Assembly: GCA_949051815.1 (NCBI GenBank)
Contig: CARQVR010000012.1
Coordinates: forward strand, 1-20,157
Length of the DNA stretch: 20,157 nt
Direction: 5' to 3'
From: an uncultured Lachnospiraceae bacterium
GTDB lineage: Bacteria; Bacillota; Clostridia; Lachnospirales; Lachnospiraceae
The position numbers and the translations under genes were made by a program. Each line of letters begins with the position of its first letter. Position 1 is the first letter of the stretch. The notes beneath the pieces were generated by a model. It worked only from the letters and a program-made list of their open reading frames with translations. It was not told where the DNA came from and made no database searches. Below are positions 5,777-13,384 of the stretch, piece after piece.

Positions 5777-6635
5777 GATAAAAGCGGATTACAAAACAGG
5801 CGCCGCCCTCCGGCAGGTTCTTTGCCCGTATGGTGCCGTTCTGGCGCACGATCAGCTCCTTAGCCAGAGAAAGTCCGATACCGATGCCGCCTTTTTCCGC
5901 ATGTCTGCCCCTGTAAAACCGCTCAAAAAGCCGGGGCAGATCCTCCTTTTCAAATCCTGCCCCCTCATCCCATATCAAAATCTCCGTATACAGGGGATTC
6001 TGCCCGTAAGAACAGTGAACGCAGCCCCCCGCATTGTGTTCCGCACAGTTTTTCATCAGATTCATGACCGCCTCCATAGTCCAGTCCAGATCCGCTTCTA
6101 CTCTCATTTCCCCAAGCGCCGGTATGTCCAAGGACACACCCGACTGCCCGAAGATCTCCAGCAGATTATCCGCCGCAAGCATAAGCAGGGTATAGACGTC
6201 CGTCTCCTCCCGCCTCAAGACGAGCGTACCTGCGTCCAGACGCGCCAAAAGCAGAAGGGCTTCCTCCAGATGCGTCAGCCTTGTAATCTGCCTTAAAATC
6301 TGCTCCTGCGTCTCTCTCTGCGCTCCCCCGTCCATAGTCTGCGCACACAGGGAAATCGCCGTGACCGGCGTCCGGATCTGGTGGGCGATATTGGACAGAT
6401 TCCGGGCAAACTCATCTTTCGCCCGCACCGCCTCCTCCTTTGTCTGGTAAAGGTAAGTCACTGTCTTATATATCTGGTCTTCCAGTTTAGACAGCTCATC
6501 CTCCCCCAGCGCGGAAAGAACGGGCGCGTTTCCCATGTTGGCCTGCTCCAGATACTCGGTCAGCGCCTGCAGACGCTGCGCCATCCGCTTCTTTCGCCGG
6601 AAAAATCCGCCTTTTCCCGTCTTTTCTCCGCTCAT
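5769..6635 (-). CDS. Sensor histidine kinase without membrane segments
   Basis: A 288-residue kinase that should phosphorylate the response regulator encoded just upstream. H-box SNIAHQIRTPV with phospho-acceptor His 85, N-box NLMKNCAEHN (Asn 196), G1 WDEGAGF (222-228), F-box LFERFYRG and G2 GGIGIGLSLA (249-258) are intact. The N-terminal 80 residues are basic, then helical and charged, with no hydrophobic stretch long enough to span a membrane, so the protein looks cytoplasmic. ATG 6635 overlaps the regulator stop codon (ATGA), with GGAGG 7 nt upstream; the longer form from 6683 is unlikely. With a FtsX-type ABC transporter downstream, the signal may come from the permease, as known for Bce-type modules, although those kinases normally have two membrane helices. 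Confidence 0.93.
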   Translation of the reverse strand: MSGEKTGKGGFFRRKKRMAQRLQALTEYLEQANMGNAPVLSALGEDELSKLEDQIYKTVTYLYQTKEEAVRAKDEFARNLSNIAHQIRTPVTAISLCAQTMDGGAQRETQEQILRQITRLTHLEEALLLLARLDAGTLVLRREETDVYTLLMLAADNLLEIFGQSGVSLDIPALGEMRVEADLDWTMEAVMNLMKNCAEHNAGGCVHCSYGQNPLYTEILIWDEGAGFEKEDLPRLFERFYRGRHAEKGGIGIGLSLAKELIVRQNGTIRAKNLPEGGACFVIRFYRH

Positions 6636-7303
6636 AGCACATCCTCCATGCGGTAGCCCACGCTTCTGACCGTCTGCAGACATGCCGGCTGATGCAGCTT
6701 GTCCCGCAGGCGCTTAACCGTCACCGTCAGCGTATTGTCGTTCACATAGTTTCCGTTTACGTCCCACACCTGTTCCAACAGCTTTTCTCTTGTCACGATT
6801 CTTCCCTTATTTCTCATCAGGCATAACAGCACCTGATATTCCGCTGCGCTTAAAAGTACCTCCCCCAAGCCGCAGGTAACGCGCATACGGTTTAAGTCCA
6901 TTACGATTTCGCCGCAGGACAGATACTGCCCGCTCACGTTCCCGCTTCTTCTAAGGAGGGCCTGCACTCTGGAGTACAGCACATCCAAATCAAAAGGCTT
7001 CACCACATAGTCGTCCGCCCCGCTCTCAAACCCGGAAACGATATCCGTGTTATCCCCCCGCACTGTGAGGAAAATAACCGGCAGCTCTTTCCAGTTTTCG
7101 CGAATCCACCGGCACAGACCGTCCCCGCGCCCGTCCGGCATGTTCCAGTCGAGCAGCACCATCGCCGGGAGACAAGACGCTATGGCCTGTCTCATCTGCG
7201 AAAGCGTGCCGTATACCGACACTTTCATATTTTTCCGCTCCAGATATGTTTTCACCGGGCCCGCAATATCCGGATCATCCTCCGCATAATATATTTCCAG
7301 CAT
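6632..7303 (-). CDS. OmpR/PhoB-family response regulator
   Basis: A 223-residue regulator: a receiver domain at about 1-118 with the acidic pair (AEDD, 8-10), phospho-acceptor Asp 52 (LLDWNMPDG), Thr 80 (FLT) and Lys 102 (VVKPF), then a winged-helix DNA-binding domain at about 127-220 ending in the typical TVRSVGYRME. It is the first gene of an operon with the kinase, ATPase and permease, and overlaps the kinase gene by 4 nt. Likely targets are its own promoter and the GTCAC-type repeats before the ATPase gene, but this is inferred. The ribosome binding site is AAGGAGAAAGG at a rather long distance. Confidence 0.95.
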   Translation of the reverse strand: MLEIYYAEDDPDIAGPVKTYLERKNMKVSVYGTLSQMRQAIASCLPAMVLLDWNMPDGRGDGLCRWIRENWKELPVIFLTVRGDNTDIVSGFESGADDYVVKPFDLDVLYSRVQALLRRSGNVSGQYLSCGEIVMDLNRMRVTCGLGEVLLSAAEYQVLLCLMRNKGRIVTREKLLEQVWDVNGNYVNDNTLTVTVKRLRDKLHQPACLQTVRSVGYRMEDVL

Positions 7304-7359
7304 CCCGCCATCCCGCCTTTCTCCTTTTCTATCTTTCTGCTCTTCTGCCTTTATTCTGT

Positions 7360-7392
7360 ATTATACCATACAAAAAGATAGGCATATGTCAA
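7360..7392 (-). promoter_or_regulatory. Promoter of the two-component/ABC operon
   Basis: Minus-strand TATAAT at 7360-7365 with TGG just before it (extended -10). A consensus TTGACA lies at 7387-7392 but at 21 nt spacing, longer than ideal, so the extended -10 may carry most of the activity. It overlaps the divergent plus-strand promoter. Confidence 0.6.
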
Positions 7393-7407
7393 TAAACATG
7401 CTATAAT
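7379..7407 (+). promoter_or_regulatory. Promoter of the PocR-domain gene
   Basis: Plus-strand TAGGCA (7379-7384, four of six consensus), a 17-nt spacer and consensus TATAAT (7402-7407) with TGC before it (extended -10). The start is predicted near 7414, giving a leader of under 30 nt. Confidence 0.72.
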
Positions 7408-7441
7408 AAATACAATATTGTTGAAGGAGGGGAAAATCAAC

Positions 7442-8215
7442 ATGAAACTCTCGGATTTTATGGATATATCGCATTTACAGAAAATTCAGGATACTTTCTC
7501 GCAGGCCACCGGCCTCGCTGCAATTGCCGTCGACATGGAAGGCAATCCGATCACCAGAGGGAGCGGCTTCACTGACTTTTGTACGAAACAGACACAGGGA
7601 TGTCAGGAAGGCGCCAAACGATGCCAGAAATGTACGGCAGCCGGTGAGGGCGTCTATGAATGCCACGCGGGACTTACGGAATTTTCCATTGATATCGACT
7701 TAAACGGTGAGAAATTAGGACGTTTAACCGGCGGACAGATTTTCTCACGGGAACCGGATGAGGAAAAACTCGCATCACTTGCTTCGGAGCTTGGTGCTGA
7801 CTCCGGCGCATATATCCGTGCCGCCCACAAAGTACCTGTGCGTCCGGAATCTTCTATCCGCGCTGCCGTTTCCCTTCTGAATGATATGGTAAACATTCTG
7901 GTTGTGCAGGAATACATGAGCGCTACGGAATATAAAAAGATCCATGTATGGGAAGAGGAAATCGCAAACGCCACAGAAACCGTCACCCGGATCAAGGAAA
8001 ATACCAGAGAGCTGGAAGCAATCGCTTCCAAGCAGACGATCATGGCGTTAAACGCTTCCATCGAAACTGCCAGAGTGGGCGCGGCCGGCGCAGGTTTCGG
8101 TATCATTGCGAAGCAGATGGGCACCTTCTCCAAGCAGTCCACGGAGATCTATAAAAAGATCACGCAGGACGCCAACCGGATCGCCGAGTCCATACATAAA
8201 ATGAACGAAAGTTAA
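7442..8215 (+). CDS. PocR sensory domain protein with short MCP-type signalling tip
   Basis: A 257-residue soluble protein. Residues 6-156 match the PocR ligand-binding domain, a PAS-like module: FSQATGLAAIAVDMEGNPIT, then cysteines 47, 54, 61, 64 and 74 with YECHAGLTEFSIDI, then LGRLTGGQIF. Residues 165-250 are helical, with a chemoreceptor hairpin-tip-like core (residues 195-226, MALNASIETAR then AGFGIIA). The usual long methylation helices and any membrane segment are missing, and the tip is altered from the standard EAARAGE and EVRxLA. The start at 7442 has AAGGAGGGG 9-11 nt upstream. It is a monocistronic gene closed by a terminator. It may be a small cytoplasmic chemoreceptor or a stand-alone ligand sensor; the ligand is unknown. 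Confidence 0.88.
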   Translation: MKLSDFMDISHLQKIQDTFSQATGLAAIAVDMEGNPITRGSGFTDFCTKQTQGCQEGAKRCQKCTAAGEGVYECHAGLTEFSIDIDLNGEKLGRLTGGQIFSREPDEEKLASLASELGADSGAYIRAAHKVPVRPESSIRAAVSLLNDMVNILVVQEYMSATEYKKIHVWEEEIANATETVTRIKENTRELEAIASKQTIMALNASIETARVGAAGAGFGIIAKQMGTFSKQSTEIYKKITQDANRIAESIHKMNES

Positions 8216-8231
8216 TCTTTTCACGACACAC

Positions 8232-8270
8232 AAAAGCTGTCCCCGTTTTCAGAGGACAGCTTTTATTTGT
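8232..8270 (+). terminator. Bidirectional intrinsic terminator
   Basis: A perfect 11-bp stem (8232-8242 with 8254-8264) with an 11-nt loop, with A-rich and T-rich flanks. It lies between the convergent PocR-domain gene and the DUF1905-peptidase gene and can serve both, more strongly the plus-strand transcript. Confidence 0.85.
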
Positions 8271-8296
8271 GATAAAAATTTCAATGATTTTTTAAC

Positions 8297-8965
8297 CTAC
8301 ACAACAATTTCCAGATACCCTACCATCTTGGCCATGTCAAACTCTTTGATCACGCCAAGATTGGGATCATAGTACTTTCCGTCATACCCTACAAGATAAT
8401 GGCTGTATCTGCCCATGCGCTCCATGATGATCGTACACTTCGGCAGCTCCACGCTCTTGCCAAGGGTATACACAATCTTATCCGCATGGCGGATGCCCAG
8501 ATATTCCAACGTTGCGATCATTTTACTCATGTTCGCCTGCCACTCCCGGCACTTCATAATATCGCACGCCTCGTCTAACGTCGTCCCCGCGATCATAGCG
8601 ATGCAGGACTGTCCGCACAGACCGTCCCAAGGCTGTGTCACCAGCTCCACCCCGTCGATTTTACGGATGGGATGCTCCACACTATAGGGACTGTCACCGA
8701 TTCTTCCCATGACATTTCCCACAATCTCAATGGAAATCAGGTATTTTTTGCCAAGCTCCACCTTGGAGAGCGTATCCTGACTCACCGGGATATCATAGTA
8801 CCCCTGCCCCTTCGGCAGCAGATCGCAGATAAAGCACACATCGTCAAAGCAAACCCGCACCGGCGCGTCACCCACCTTCTCGCATACCTCCCAGACATTG
8901 AAGGGCACGGAGATGGCATTTTCATTCTCCCGAAATTCTACAGTACCTTCAAATTCGTATTTCAT
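8297..8965 (-). CDS. DUF1905 domain fused to a C39-like papain-fold cysteine peptidase
   Basis: A 222-residue protein without signal peptide or membrane segment, so probably cytoplasmic. The N-terminal 83 residues read like DUF1905, a small beta-barrel (FEGTVEFRE, ISVPFNVWE, LLPKGQGYYDIPV, LISIEIV). Residues 108-205 look like a C39-type papain-fold peptidase: Gln 111 six residues before Cys 117 (QPWDGLCGQSC), His 179 (RYSHYLVGYDG) and Asp 190 (YYDPNLG) form a full set of catalytic residues with the family-typical DP-x-x-G. The ribosome binding site is weak. It lies 38 nt after the GH25 gene, probably in one operon. The substrate is unknown; the domain calls are by motif, and the first is less sure than the second. 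Confidence 0.75.
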   Translation of the reverse strand: MKYEFEGTVEFRENENAISVPFNVWEVCEKVGDAPVRVCFDDVCFICDLLPKGQGYYDIPVSQDTLSKVELGKKYLISIEIVGNVMGRIGDSPYSVEHPIRKIDGVELVTQPWDGLCGQSCIAMIAGTTLDEACDIMKCREWQANMSKMIATLEYLGIRHADKIVYTLGKSVELPKCTIIMERMGRYSHYLVGYDGKYYDPNLGVIKEFDMAKMVGYLEIVV

Positions 8966-9003
8966 GTCGTAACCCTGCCTTTCCCTTTATTTGTATTTCA
9001 TGG

Positions 9004-10137
9004 TTATTCCGTATCTTCCTCTTCCTTTGGCGTCTCAAAGCTGATGTTCATATCCACATCGCCCTTGATGCCGTCCACCTTCCCCTTGTTGGTGTACTGC
9101 CAGATCTTAAAGTCATAGGGGAAATAGTACGCCTCGTCATAGTAGGCAAACCACTTGTCATATTCCTCCAGCTCCTCTATGTCAAGAAGCAGCGTAAAGG
9201 TCTTTAGATTGCCATAAATCATGGGCGTATATCCGGCCTCCCTGACCTTCTCGCAAAAGGCGATGCAGTATTTCGTCCGCTCCCCGCTGGTGAGGTCATT
9301 TCCTCTGGCGTTCGAGCTCGTCACCGCCTCCACGTCAATCACCACCGGATATGTCACCTTGTAGGGCGCAATGGACTCGATCACAAACTCTGCCTCCTCC
9401 TCGGCTTCCTCCTCACTCATGGCCTGCGTAAAGAAGTACACGCCCACGTCAATATCGTTTTTCAACGCCCCTTCTATGTTGTCAGAAAAGGTTTCGTCCT
9501 CCAGAATCTCCCCCTCGGTATAACCCCGGATGCCAAGACGGATGAAGGCATAATCCACTTCGTCCGCCGCCACCTTATCCCACTCGATTTTGTCCTGATA
9601 TCTGGAAACGTCTATGCCCTTTCGGGAAGCCCGCTCACCATCCACATAATAGTGCATGACACCGTCCCCGTCCGCCATAAAGGCGTCCGGATCGTATGTA
9701 TTTTTGGCAAGCGCCTCCAGAATCGGAAAGAAATAATACCTTCCGGCATCCGCCACCACGACCTCATCCGGGAAAAATTCCCGGAGCATCGCCGTCGTTC
9801 CCTCTCCGGAAGTCATAAAATCTTTTATGGCGTCAAGATAACTCTCCTTCACCTCTTCGCCGGTTTTCTCCTTCGCTTCCTCCACCGCACTCTCAATCAG
9901 GGCGTCCACCTCCGCCTGATTGTAGGCAGCCTCCTCTTTCAGGCGGATGGTTTCCAGCTCACTCATAACCGCCGTGTTCTTCTGCTGGATCGCCCGGTAC
10001 TGGAACACCATGACCAGACAGACCGTTACCGCCGTCAACGTGACGATACAGAGGAGAATGGAGCCTGCGAGGATACTGTTCTCACTTCTCCTTCGTTTCT
10101 TCCTGCTGCGCTTTCCCTGCGAATGATTCTCCTGCAT
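9004..10137 (-). CDS. Membrane-anchored GH25 muramidase
   Basis: A 377-residue lysozyme-like hydrolase of glycoside hydrolase family 25, which cuts between MurNAc and GlcNAc in peptidoglycan. Residues 1-20 are strongly basic, 21-45 form one membrane helix, 50-100 a charged coiled-coil-like stalk, and 174-368 the GH25 barrel: KGIDVSRYQ (Asp 176), VGVYFFTQA, and the catalytic pair in YPVVIDVEAV (Asp 268, Glu 270), then YGNLKTF and WQYTNKG. The basic start makes it an N-in, C-out anchored enzyme acting on the cell's own wall. About 70 residues between stalk and barrel have no recognised domain. The end is acidic (PKEEEDTE). It lies 27 nt after the yitT-like gene and 38 nt before the DUF1905-peptidase gene. 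Confidence 0.93.
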   Translation of the reverse strand: MQENHSQGKRSRKKRRRSENSILAGSILLCIVTLTAVTVCLVMVFQYRAIQQKNTAVMSELETIRLKEEAAYNQAEVDALIESAVEEAKEKTGEEVKESYLDAIKDFMTSGEGTTAMLREFFPDEVVVADAGRYYFFPILEALAKNTYDPDAFMADGDGVMHYYVDGERASRKGIDVSRYQDKIEWDKVAADEVDYAFIRLGIRGYTEGEILEDETFSDNIEGALKNDIDVGVYFFTQAMSEEEAEEEAEFVIESIAPYKVTYPVVIDVEAVTSSNARGNDLTSGERTKYCIAFCEKVREAGYTPMIYGNLKTFTLLLDIEELEEYDKWFAYYDEAYYFPYDFKIWQYTNKGKVDGIKGDVDMNISFETPKEEEDTE

Positions 10138-10164
10138 AAACTCTCCTTTTATATGCGCATACCG

Positions 10165-11013
10165 CTACACGCGCTCACTAAAGTAGCTTTTGTACCCTTC
10201 CCCAAACACCTCTGTCGCGCTTGTGATAATCATAAAGGAATTGGGATCCTCCTGTTTTACGATTTCCTCCGCTCTGGGCGATACATGCTTTTTCATCACA
10301 CACATAATCACCCGCTTGTTATCTCCACTATATGCGCCCTGCCCTTTTATATATGTCACGCCGATATCCAGATCCGCCAAAAGCCGCCCGGCAATTTCCT
10401 CCGCCCTGCTGCTGATGATATACAGAAGCTTCGCCTCATCCCTGCCATAGAGCACAAGGTCCATCACCACGGATGTGCAGATGGCGGAAATGGCCGCGTA
10501 AAGCGCGGCGTTCAGATCCCGGAATACGATGCCGGAAAGGGTCACAACCATTGCGTCCGCAGCAAAAAAGATTTTGCCTGTTTTCAAATGCGGAAAACGA
10601 AGCCTGAGCGCTTTGACAATAATATCCATACCGCCCGTGGTCGCCCCCGCACGGAAGATCACGCCGATGGATACGGCTGTCAGGCTGCCGCCTACCAGAG
10701 CCGCCAGAAGGATATCGTCCGTCGCCGCTCCATATGCCGACAGCACATTCGTAAAAAAGGAAATCAGCGCCGTCGCATAAATCGTGGACACCGTAAGCGC
10801 AATTCCGAATTTCCAGACCGCGAAAATCAGGATCGGTATATTGATCAGCATAATCAGGGTACCCGTGCCGACAGGAAGCAGCCTGCTCAAAATAATGGCA
10901 ATACCTGTCACACCGCCCGGCGCCATATTATTGGGATCGGTAAAGAGACTGACCCCAACGGCATAGACAAATGCCGCTAACGTTATAATAACATATTTCT
11001 TCATTTTCTGCAT
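10165..11013 (-). CDS. YitT-family membrane protein
   Basis: A 282-residue integral membrane protein of the YitT family. The N-terminal two thirds hold five or six hydrophobic helices, with the family pattern FTDPNNMAPGGVTGIAIIL at about 25-43 and RAGATTGGMDIIVKALR at about 122-138. The C-terminal 90 residues (from about 190) form the soluble DUF2179-type domain: EAKLLYIISSRAEEI, GVTYIKGQGAYSG, KRVIMCVMKK and a final ITSATEVFGEGY. A transport role is assumed for the family but not proved. The start is 11013, with GCAGGA at a long spacing; an internal ATG at 11004 is possible. No strong promoter is seen in 11014-11132, which holds a stem structure after ilvA. Confidence 0.93.
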   Translation of the reverse strand: MQKMKKYVIITLAAFVYAVGVSLFTDPNNMAPGGVTGIAIILSRLLPVGTGTLIMLINIPILIFAVWKFGIALTVSTIYATALISFFTNVLSAYGAATDDILLAALVGGSLTAVSIGVIFRAGATTGGMDIIVKALRLRFPHLKTGKIFFAADAMVVTLSGIVFRDLNAALYAAISAICTSVVMDLVLYGRDEAKLLYIISSRAEEIAGRLLADLDIGVTYIKGQGAYSGDNKRVIMCVMKKHVSPRAEEIVKQEDPNSFMIITSATEVFGEGYKSYFSERV

Positions 11014-11085
11014 GAATATGAATCCTGCCTTTTTTTGTATCTTGTTATCATATCCATTATTGAGTTATATATTACTCCGCAGTGT

Positions 11086-11156
11086 AAGCTCGAAAAACCT
11101 GCGGTTTTCCTCGCTCGCGGGCTTCGGCGGCTTTATATACTCGCCCGCACGAGCTT
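11086..11156 (-). terminator. Branched stem structure at the 3' end of ilvA, possible terminator
   Basis: On the minus strand, AAGCTCG and CGAGCTT close a region holding two further stems, GCGGGC with GCCCGC and AAAACC-GCA-GGTTTT (11094-11108). The outer left arm uses the last codons of ilvA. A TTTTT run lies only inside the last stem, so termination efficiency is uncertain. Confidence 0.4.
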
Positions 11157-12350
11157 GGGCTGATAACCGTTGTCCTCAAGCGCCTTGATGATCTGGTTTT
11201 TGTGCTCCGTGCCGTATGCCTCCAGCGTGATCCGAAGCTCCACTGCCGCATTGCGGTTGATGGAGACGAACTGATTATGCTCCAGTTTGATCACGTTGCC
11301 GCTCTGTTTCGCAATCACATCCGCCACCCGGGACAATTCACCCGGCTTGTCCGGCAAAAGCACCGACACAGTGAAAATCCGATCACGAAGCACAAGCCCC
11401 TGCTGTACCACGCAGGACATGGTGATCACGTCCATGTTGCCGCCGCTTAAGATGGAAACGATCTTTTTATTCTTTACATCCAGATGCTTTAATGCCGCCA
11501 CCGTGAGAAGTCCGGAATTTTCCACCACCATCTTATGGTTTTCCACCATATCGAGAAACGCCACCACCAGCTCCTCGTCCTCCACGGTGATGATATCATC
11601 CAGATTTTTGCTCACATAGGGAAAAATCTTTTCACCCGGCGTCTTCACCGCCGTGCCGTCCGCAATGGTATTGACCTGCGGCATGGTCTGTACTTTTCCC
11701 GCCTTAATGGACGCCTGCATACAGGCCGCGCCCGCAGGCTCCACGCCGATCACTTTGATTTTCGGATTTAAGAGCTTCGCAAGCGTAGATACGCCTGTGG
11801 CCAGACCGCCGCCGCCGATGGGCACCAGAATATAGTCCACCAGCGGAAGCTCTTTTATGATCTCCATGGCGATGGTTCCCTGTCCCGTAGCCACGTCAAG
11901 ATCGTCGAAAGGATGTACAAAGGTATAGCCGTTCTTTTCAGCCAGTTCCAGCGCATGGGCGCAGGCCTCGTCATACACGTCCCCGTACAGAATCACTTCC
12001 GCTCCGTGACTCTTGGTACGGTTTACCTTAATCAGAGGGGTTGTGGTGGGCATCACGATCACCGCCTTCACCCCGTAACATTTGGCCGCATATGCTACGC
12101 CCTGCGCGTGATTTCCGGCGGAGGCCGTAATCAGCCCCTTCTCCCGCTCCTCATTCGTCAATGTGCTGATCTTATAGTAGGCGCCCCTGAGTTTATACGC
12201 TCCCGTAAGCTGCATATTTTCCGGTTTCAGGTAAACCTTATTTCCGGTCTGCGCACTGAAATAATCGCTGTACACAAGCTTTGTCTCCGAGGTGACCTCC
12301 TTCACAACTTCGTAGGCTTCCTCAAACTGATCTAATGTCATTGCTTCCAT
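11133..12350 (-). CDS. ilvA: Threonine ammonia-lyase with C-terminal ACT domain
   Basis: A 405-residue PLP enzyme that deaminates L-threonine (and serine) to 2-oxobutanoate, the first step to isoleucine or a catabolic route to propionate. Schiff-base Lys 53 is in TGAYKLRGAYYKI; the substrate loop SAGNHAQGVA is near 84-93; the phosphate-binding glycine loop PIGGGGLATG is near 177-186. Residues from about 325 form a single ACT-like domain (VSVLLPDKPGELSRVADVIAK), the arrangement of the shorter, roughly 400-residue threonine ammonia-lyases. It could equally be named tdcB by role; sequence alone does not settle whether it is biosynthetic or catabolic. ATG 12350 has AAGGAGG 10 nt upstream. It lies 54 nt after ftsY with no visible terminator, so cotranscription is possible. 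Confidence 0.93.
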   Translation of the reverse strand: MEAMTLDQFEEAYEVVKEVTSETKLVYSDYFSAQTGNKVYLKPENMQLTGAYKLRGAYYKISTLTNEEREKGLITASAGNHAQGVAYAAKCYGVKAVIVMPTTTPLIKVNRTKSHGAEVILYGDVYDEACAHALELAEKNGYTFVHPFDDLDVATGQGTIAMEIIKELPLVDYILVPIGGGGLATGVSTLAKLLNPKIKVIGVEPAGAACMQASIKAGKVQTMPQVNTIADGTAVKTPGEKIFPYVSKNLDDIITVEDEELVVAFLDMVENHKMVVENSGLLTVAALKHLDVKNKKIVSILSGGNMDVITMSCVVQQGLVLRDRIFTVSVLLPDKPGELSRVADVIAKQSGNVIKLEHNQFVSINRNAAVELRITLEAYGTEHKNQIIKALEDNGYQPKLVRASI

Positions 12351-12404
12351 CCCCTCTGTACCTCCTTACTGCTGTCTCTATGCGCATTTCAACTGTGAAT
12401 GCAG

Positions 12405-13349
12405 CTACTGCTCTTCCTCTTCCTTCACATCAAAAAGCGCATCCACAAACTGCTTCGCGTCAAACTTCTGTAAATCCTCGATAGATTCTCCCACGCCGAT
12501 ATACTTCACCGGAATCTGTAATTCCGACTGGATGGCCACCGCGATGCCGCCCTTGGCCGTCCCGTCTAACTTCGTCAGGATTATGCCGGTCAAATCCGCC
12601 ACCTCGCCAAACTCCTTCGCCTGCTGCAGCGCGTTCTGCCCGGTCGTGCCGTCCAAAACAATCAGATTCTCCCTGTGGGCGTCCGGAAATTCCCTGTCGA
12701 TAATACGGTTGATCTTTTTCAGCTCCTCCATCAGATTCTTTTTATTGTGAAGCCGCCCTGCCGTATCGCACAAGAGCACATCCACGTTTCTTGCTTTCGC
12801 CGCGTTCACCGCGTCGAAAATCACACTCGCCGGATCCGCGCCCTCTGCGCCGCCGATCATATCGACTCCCGCGCGGGCCGCCCACTCCGAAAGCTGCTCA
12901 CCTGCCGCCGCGCGGAACGTGTCCGCCGCCGCGATCAGCACCTTTTTCCCCTGTCCCTTTAGCTGTGCCGCAAGTTTGCCCACCGTGGTGGTCTTTCCCA
13001 CGCCGTTGACGCCTATCACCATCACCACCGACCGCTCGTTCTCAAAATCATAGGCAGTCTCTCCGGCTTCCATTTGTTCGCTGATGCTGTTGATCAGATG
13101 TTCCCTGCAGGCCGCCGGCTCCTTGATATGCTTTTCCCTGACCTGCTTTTTCAGCCGCTCTAAGATCTCTTCGGTGGCATTCACACCGATATCCCCCATG
13201 ATGAGAATTTCTTCCAGCTCCTCATAAAAGTCGTCGTCAATATTGGAAAATCCGCCAAACACAGAATCCATGCTGTGTACGATATTGTCCCTTGTCTTGG
13301 TAAGGCCCGCTTTCAGCCTGCTAAAGAACCCCTTTTTTTCTTCTCCCAT
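12405..13349 (-). CDS. ftsY: SRP receptor FtsY
   Basis: A 314-residue SRP-receptor GTPase that meets Ffh at the membrane for cotranslational targeting. The short basic start (MGEEKKGFFSRLKAGLTKTR) is a membrane-contact helix; the long acidic A domain of enteric FtsY is absent, as usual in Firmicutes. The N domain is at about 20-100; the G domain has GVNGVGKTTT (about 113-122), AADTFRAAA, DTAGRLHNKKNLMEEL, TKLDGTAKGG and GVGESIEDLQKFD. The start is ATG 13349 with AGAGG 6 nt upstream; an in-frame GTG at 13388 overlaps the smc stop and adds residues outside the family pattern. Its partners ylxM and ffh are more than 11 kb downstream instead of adjacent. Confidence 0.97.
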   Translation of the reverse strand: MGEEKKGFFSRLKAGLTKTRDNIVHSMDSVFGGFSNIDDDFYEELEEILIMGDIGVNATEEILERLKKQVREKHIKEPAACREHLINSISEQMEAGETAYDFENERSVVMVIGVNGVGKTTTVGKLAAQLKGQGKKVLIAAADTFRAAAGEQLSEWAARAGVDMIGGAEGADPASVIFDAVNAAKARNVDVLLCDTAGRLHNKKNLMEELKKINRIIDREFPDAHRENLIVLDGTTGQNALQQAKEFGEVADLTGIILTKLDGTAKGGIAVAIQSELQIPVKYIGVGESIEDLQKFDAKQFVDALFDVKEEEEQ

Positions 13350-13384
13350 ATCCTGCCTCTCTTCAATCCCGGAGAATGTACTTC

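Noticed and set aside
9652..10980. A 442-codon open frame on the plus strand
   Set aside because: It lies antisense to the GH25 and YitT genes, has shadow-type composition rich in His and Arg, and matches no family.
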